Shown here one piece after another: positions 29,300-32,318 of a stretch of 32,318 nucleotides of DNA (position 1 is the stretch's first letter; every line of letters starts with the position of its first letter). The stretch is taken from positions 1 to 32,318 of the forward strand of contig NZ_WVUH01000033.1 in the NCBI RefSeq assembly GCF_017614955.1, written 5' to 3'. A model generated the notes under the pieces. It saw only the letters and a program-made list of their open reading frames with translations, ran no database searches and had not been told where the DNA came from. Source of the stretch: Micromonospora echinofusca (GTDB taxonomy: Bacteria; Actinomycetota; Actinomycetes; Mycobacteriales; Micromonosporaceae). A program made the position numbers and the translations under genes.

Positions 29300-30268
29300 G
29301 TCCATGACGGTGTCGGTAGGCGGCCGCGGCCTCAGGTCGGATCCGCCTCGCGTGATCCCAGCGTTCATCAACTGCGCCTGTTCCTGGTGCTGGCCGAGGA
29401 GTTGCACTTCGGTCGTGCCGCCCAGCGGCTCTTCCTGAGCCAGCCGGCGCTCAGCCAACAGATCCGGGCGTTGGAAGGCCGACTCAACGTCGATCTGTTG
29501 CGGCGTTCCTCCCGCCAGGTGGAGCTCACCCCGGCGGGCCAGGCTCTGATACCCAAGGCGCGCGACTCCGTCGCCGCCATGACCCGACTCCGGGAACTCG
29601 CCGCCGCGTACTCGCGGGAGACCCGGGGGCATCTGAGAATCGGGGCCATCGGCGGGGAGGCCTTCATGCCCTACGTGATCGCCATCCTCGCCGAGATGTC
29701 GGCCCGGCATCCCGGGATCACCGTCGAGATCCGTTCGGTCAACTTCGTCGAGCAGGTCTACGTGCTACCCCGTGGCGAGGTGGACGCGGCATTCCTGCGC
29801 CCGCCGCTGCCGCCGGGACTGCGGAGTCTGCAACTGTCGACCGAGCCCCGGGTCGCCTGTCTACCCGCCGACGATCCGCTGGTGACGCGCGCGCCGTTGA
29901 CCCTGGCCCAACTGTCCGACCGGGTGGTGGTCGACGTCCCGATCCCGGAGCTTCGACAGTGGTGGGACTTCTGGACGGTCAATCCCCGCCCCGACGGCAG
30001 CGCCGTCCGCTACGGGCCCGTAGTCGGCGACATGGACGCCCTGCTGTCAGCCGTCGCCCGCAGCCAGGCCATCGCCTTCCTGCCCGCCGAGGCCCGCCAC
30101 GACTACACCCGCCGGGGCGTCGCCTACGTCGACGTCGTCGACCTGCCGCTGTCCACGGCGGCCCTGGCCTGGCTTCCCCGCCGCGACAACCCCGCCCTCG
30201 CCGCCCTGATCCAGGCCGCGCGTACCGTGGTGCGCCGCGATGGGCAGGCAAACAAGCCCCCGGCCTGA
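29297..30268 (+). CDS. LysR family transcriptional regulator
   Basis: 323-residue regulator. A short N-terminal extension (residues 1-20) precedes the winged helix: SVHQLRLFLVLAEELHFGRAAQRLFLSQPALSQQIRALEGRLNVDLL and RRSSRQVELTPAGQALIP. The effector domain follows (GHLRIGAIGGEAFMPYVIAIL, VEIRSVNFVEQVYVLPRGEVDAAFLRPPLPPGL, SRSQAIAFLPAEA). This resembles the BenM/CatM-CynR-like group that senses small acids. It is divergent from the M23 gene, the usual arrangement for a regulator and its target, but its partner could equally lie elsewhere. The ATG at 29297 is the only sensible start; upstream codons are non-coding in composition. Confidence 0.9.
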   Translation: MVHDGVGRRPRPQVGSASRDPSVHQLRLFLVLAEELHFGRAAQRLFLSQPALSQQIRALEGRLNVDLLRRSSRQVELTPAGQALIPKARDSVAAMTRLRELAAAYSRETRGHLRIGAIGGEAFMPYVIAILAEMSARHPGITVEIRSVNFVEQVYVLPRGEVDAAFLRPPLPPGLRSLQLSTEPRVACLPADDPLVTRAPLTLAQLSDRVVVDVPIPELRQWWDFWTVNPRPDGSAVRYGPVVGDMDALLSAVARSQAIAFLPAEARHDYTRRGVAYVDVVDLPLSTAALAWLPRRDNPALAALIQAARTVVRRDGQANKPPA

Positions 30269-30356
30269 GCTGACTACTGCGCGCGGCACCGACGACGTGG
30301 GTTACCTCCGGGTGCCATCGCCGAGGTCGGGTCTGCTGCACCGGCAGGTGACGTGC
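30269..30356. terminator. Gap between converging LysR and DNA-methylase genes
   Basis: Only 88 bases separate two converging genes. Weak inverted repeats are present (GGCACC/GGTGCC at 30284-30289 and 30309-30314; CCTGAGC/GCTCAGG at 30264-30270 and 30355-30361). Any terminator is not of the simple hairpin-plus-T type. Confidence 0.25.
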
Positions 30357-32318
30357 TCAGGTTGGTGGTGACGTAAGTCCGAGGGCTCCCGTGGTCAGGC
30401 CGTCGCCGATCTCGTGCGCCAGGGCAGCGCCGGTCGTCGCGATCTGTTCGAGGGCCGTACGGAACTCTGTGAGCTGGCGGAACGCCTGCCCGTACGCCTG
30501 TTGCTGTTCGAGCGCCACCACAGGGATGGTGAGCCGTTTGATGTCGACGCGCAGGGTGCCGCTGGCTGTGCTGGACGTGCGGCCGGCGATGCGGACGTTG
30601 TCGGTGCGGGAGATGACACCGGCGACGAACCACGGATCGAAGCGGGCCGTGTCGACACGGATCAGCTGAACGCTCGGCCCGAGTTCGGCTCCGACCTGCT
30701 CCGGGGTGGCGACCCGGGCGCTGATCTTGTTGCCGATGACGGGGATGAGAATGTCGCCGTCGAGGACCGTCGGCCCTGCGGCATCGTCCGCCGTGCGGGC
30801 TGCGGTGCCGGTGGCGGGGCGGCCGGACAGGATGTCGGCGGCGGTCAGCACGGTGGCGCTGGTGGTGGCACTTGCTCGGCTGCGGGAAGCAGCGCGGTGG
30901 ACGGTGATGCTGCCGGACCGGACCAGGTCGGCTACGTCGGCTCGCGGAGCATCACGCAGAGTCACGGTGGGTGCCTCGCCGACGGCGGGCAGACTGCGTC
31001 GTACGCGGTCGAGTAGTCGATCGAATGCCTCGATGTTGCTGCCCACCTGCACTGGAGTGGTGGCGGGTTCGATGGCCTGTGGCAGGTGGCGCCGCGGTGT
31101 CACGTCGACCTGGTCGTCGAGCAGGTTGATGGCGGGTACGGCGCAGTGGACGCCGGGGGCCTCGGTGTAGTGCTCGGACCGGTAGGCGCTCCAAGCGGTG
31201 CCGACGATGTCGGCGAGCGGCTGACCGGTCGACGCGGTGGTGGCGTCGACCAGGAGCAGGTCTGCGGTGTGCGGTGGGCGCGAACCGGGGTGGGCGAGGA
31301 CCCAGACGTGTAGTCCGATGCCGGTCGGCGGCATCAGACCGGCAGGCAGGGCGATCACCGCGCGTAGCGCTCCGCGGCGGATGAGCTCCGCGCGGACCCG
31401 GCGGCCGGCAGGGCGCGATGCGGCCGCCGGGGGCATGAGGACGACGGCCGTGCCGTCGGGGGAGAGGTGGGCCAGAGCGTGTTGCACCCAGGCGAGCTCG
31501 GGTTCGGTGCGTGGGGGTAGGCCGTAGATCCAGCGGGGGTCGTAGGCGAGGCGGTCGTGTCCCCAGTCGTGGATGCCGAACGGGAAGTTCGCCACGACGA
31601 CGTCCGCCCGCAGGTCAGGTAGGGCATCGGCGAGCAGGCTGTCACCGGTGTGCACGACGGGTGGTGCCGTGTCGTGTCCGGCGTGGCGGGCGCGCAGGTG
31701 GACGAACCACAGTCGCAACAGGGTGATCAGGGCGTACTGCGGGTTGATCTCCTGTGCGTGGCATCGGGTGACGGTGCCGTTGCGCAGGGCCCGGTCGGCG
31801 GCGGTGCGCAGGATCGATCCGGTGCCGCTGGCGAAGTCGAAGGTGTCGGCGCCGGTGCCGGCAAGGGTCAGCATCAGCTCGGCGACGCTGTCGGGGGTGC
31901 CGGCGAGACCGGAGAGCGAGTGGGCCGAGGCCACGTACTGGCTGTGCAGGTACTCGAAGGCAGGTTCCGGACCGCGTTCGGAGCCGAGCTGGTCGACGGC
32001 CTGGAGCAGCGTGGTCAGTTGCGGGGTCCATTGTTGCGGCAGGACGTCACCGACGTGTGCGGCCAGGGCGGGGTCGAGTGCACGCAGCTGGCTGGTGAGC
32101 TGTTTCGGCGTGGGTAGGCGGTCGTCGGGATCGTCGGTCTGGGCGGCGCGGGTGAGCAGGTGTGCGCCGGCGATGGCGAGTGCGTCGCTGAGCTGCGCTG
32201 CGGGTTGGTAGCTCTCGATGTGTCGCCAGGCCCGCTGGTCGGTGTCGGCCTGGTGCTGCCGGCCGTGACGGCGTAGCCACTGCTCGACTTCCCGGGCGTC
32301 GAAGGAGGGGCTGGTGGG
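30357..32318 (-). CDS. N6-adenine DNA methylase fused to an HsdS-like specificity region (5' end outside window)
   Basis: At least 653 residues; the frame stays open to the right edge, so the true start lies beyond it. The visible N-terminus (SPSFDAREVEQWLRRHGR) resembles a small excisionase/MerR-type DNA-binding helix set. A helical HsdM-like region precedes the SAM motif FDFASGTGSILRTAADRAL and the catalytic motif ANFPFGIHDWG, in place of the common NPPF/NPPY. The C-terminal 200 residues look like a type I target-recognition half: VLDGDILIPVIGNKISARV, FDPWFVAGVISRTDNVRI, LRVDIKRLTIPVVALEQQQAYGQAF and a closing helix. So modification and specificity are in one chain. No nuclease domain is seen; a partner may lie beyond the window, or this could be a solitary or defence-system methylase. 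Confidence 0.85.
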   Translation of the reverse strand, partial: PTSPSFDAREVEQWLRRHGRQHQADTDQRAWRHIESYQPAAQLSDALAIAGAHLLTRAAQTDDPDDRLPTPKQLTSQLRALDPALAAHVGDVLPQQWTPQLTTLLQAVDQLGSERGPEPAFEYLHSQYVASAHSLSGLAGTPDSVAELMLTLAGTGADTFDFASGTGSILRTAADRALRNGTVTRCHAQEINPQYALITLLRLWFVHLRARHAGHDTAPPVVHTGDSLLADALPDLRADVVVANFPFGIHDWGHDRLAYDPRWIYGLPPRTEPELAWVQHALAHLSPDGTAVVLMPPAAASRPAGRRVRAELIRRGALRAVIALPAGLMPPTGIGLHVWVLAHPGSRPPHTADLLLVDATTASTGQPLADIVGTAWSAYRSEHYTEAPGVHCAVPAINLLDDQVDVTPRRHLPQAIEPATTPVQVGSNIEAFDRLLDRVRRSLPAVGEAPTVTLRDAPRADVADLVRSGSITVHRAASRSRASATTSATVLTAADILSGRPATGTAARTADDAAGPTVLDGDILIPVIGNKISARVATPEQVGAELGPSVQLIRVDTARFDPWFVAGVISRTDNVRIAGRTSSTASGTLRVDIKRLTIPVVALEQQQAYGQAFRQLTEFRTALEQIATTGAALAHEIGDGLTTGALGLTSPPT

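Noticed and set aside
1..32318. CRISPR arrays, tRNA and rRNA genes, prophage integrase, tnpA
   Set aside because: None seen on reading both strands. The only regularly spaced repeats are within the RCC1 and propeller coding regions.

Overview
The window is high-GC DNA (strong G/C preference at third codon positions, many GTG starts, GTGA/ATGA/TGATG gene couplings, actinobacterial families throughout). It looks like a chromosomal accessory region of a filamentous actinomycete, most likely Micromonospora or a relative; the genus is an inference from gene style. I saw no tRNA, rRNA or CRISPR array.

Left block (1-5610): a decayed, possibly PIN-like fragment, then a minus-strand PstI/BsuBI-type restriction-modification pair (endonuclease 314-1285, methyltransferase 1282-2790) joined by a 4-base overlap. 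Next comes a plus-strand membrane-protein gene plus winged-helix regulator operon, broken by a 1,286-bp IS200/IS605-type TnpB-only element (3301-4586). Removing the element restores a 225-codon reading frame. The tnpB is frameshifted and lacks a good N-terminus but keeps its RuvC and zinc-finger residues and its terminal hairpin. A remnant of an exported alpha/beta hydrolase follows.

Central block (5621-23667): eighteen minus-strand genes, nearly all overlapping or a few tens of bases apart. In transcription order: Fe-S old-yellow-enzyme-type flavoprotein, SAM methyltransferase, unknown 103-aa protein, NTF2-like protein, a NitT/TauT-type ABC importer (binding protein, ATPase, permease), SDR, M20-fold protein, alpha/beta-hydrolase-fold protein, Ohr/OsmC protein, EamA exporter, IclR regulator, CaiB/BaiF CoA-transferase, cyclase-family hydrolase, MmgE/PrpD protein, hydantoinase-type amidohydrolase and CitE-like lyase. 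It reads as a complete uptake-and-catabolism locus that opens a ring or amide, makes a CoA thioester and cleaves it with a CitE-type lyase. I do not recognise the pathway. The M20 and alpha/beta-hydrolase members are coupled and both have lost canonical catalytic residues. A promoter upstream of the flavoprotein carries several inverted repeats.

Right block (24146-32318): a secreted CBM2-GH30 xylanase-type enzyme under a CebR-like operator placed between the promoter hexamers; a secreted RCC1-repeat protein whose 3' end runs into unrelated sequence; a perfect 13-bp-stem hairpin; a secreted M23 endopeptidase with a six-repeat propeller-like domain; a LysR regulator that looks leaderless; and, running off the edge, an N6-adenine DNA methylase fused to an HsdS-like specificity region. 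DNA-modification genes therefore lie at both ends of the window.
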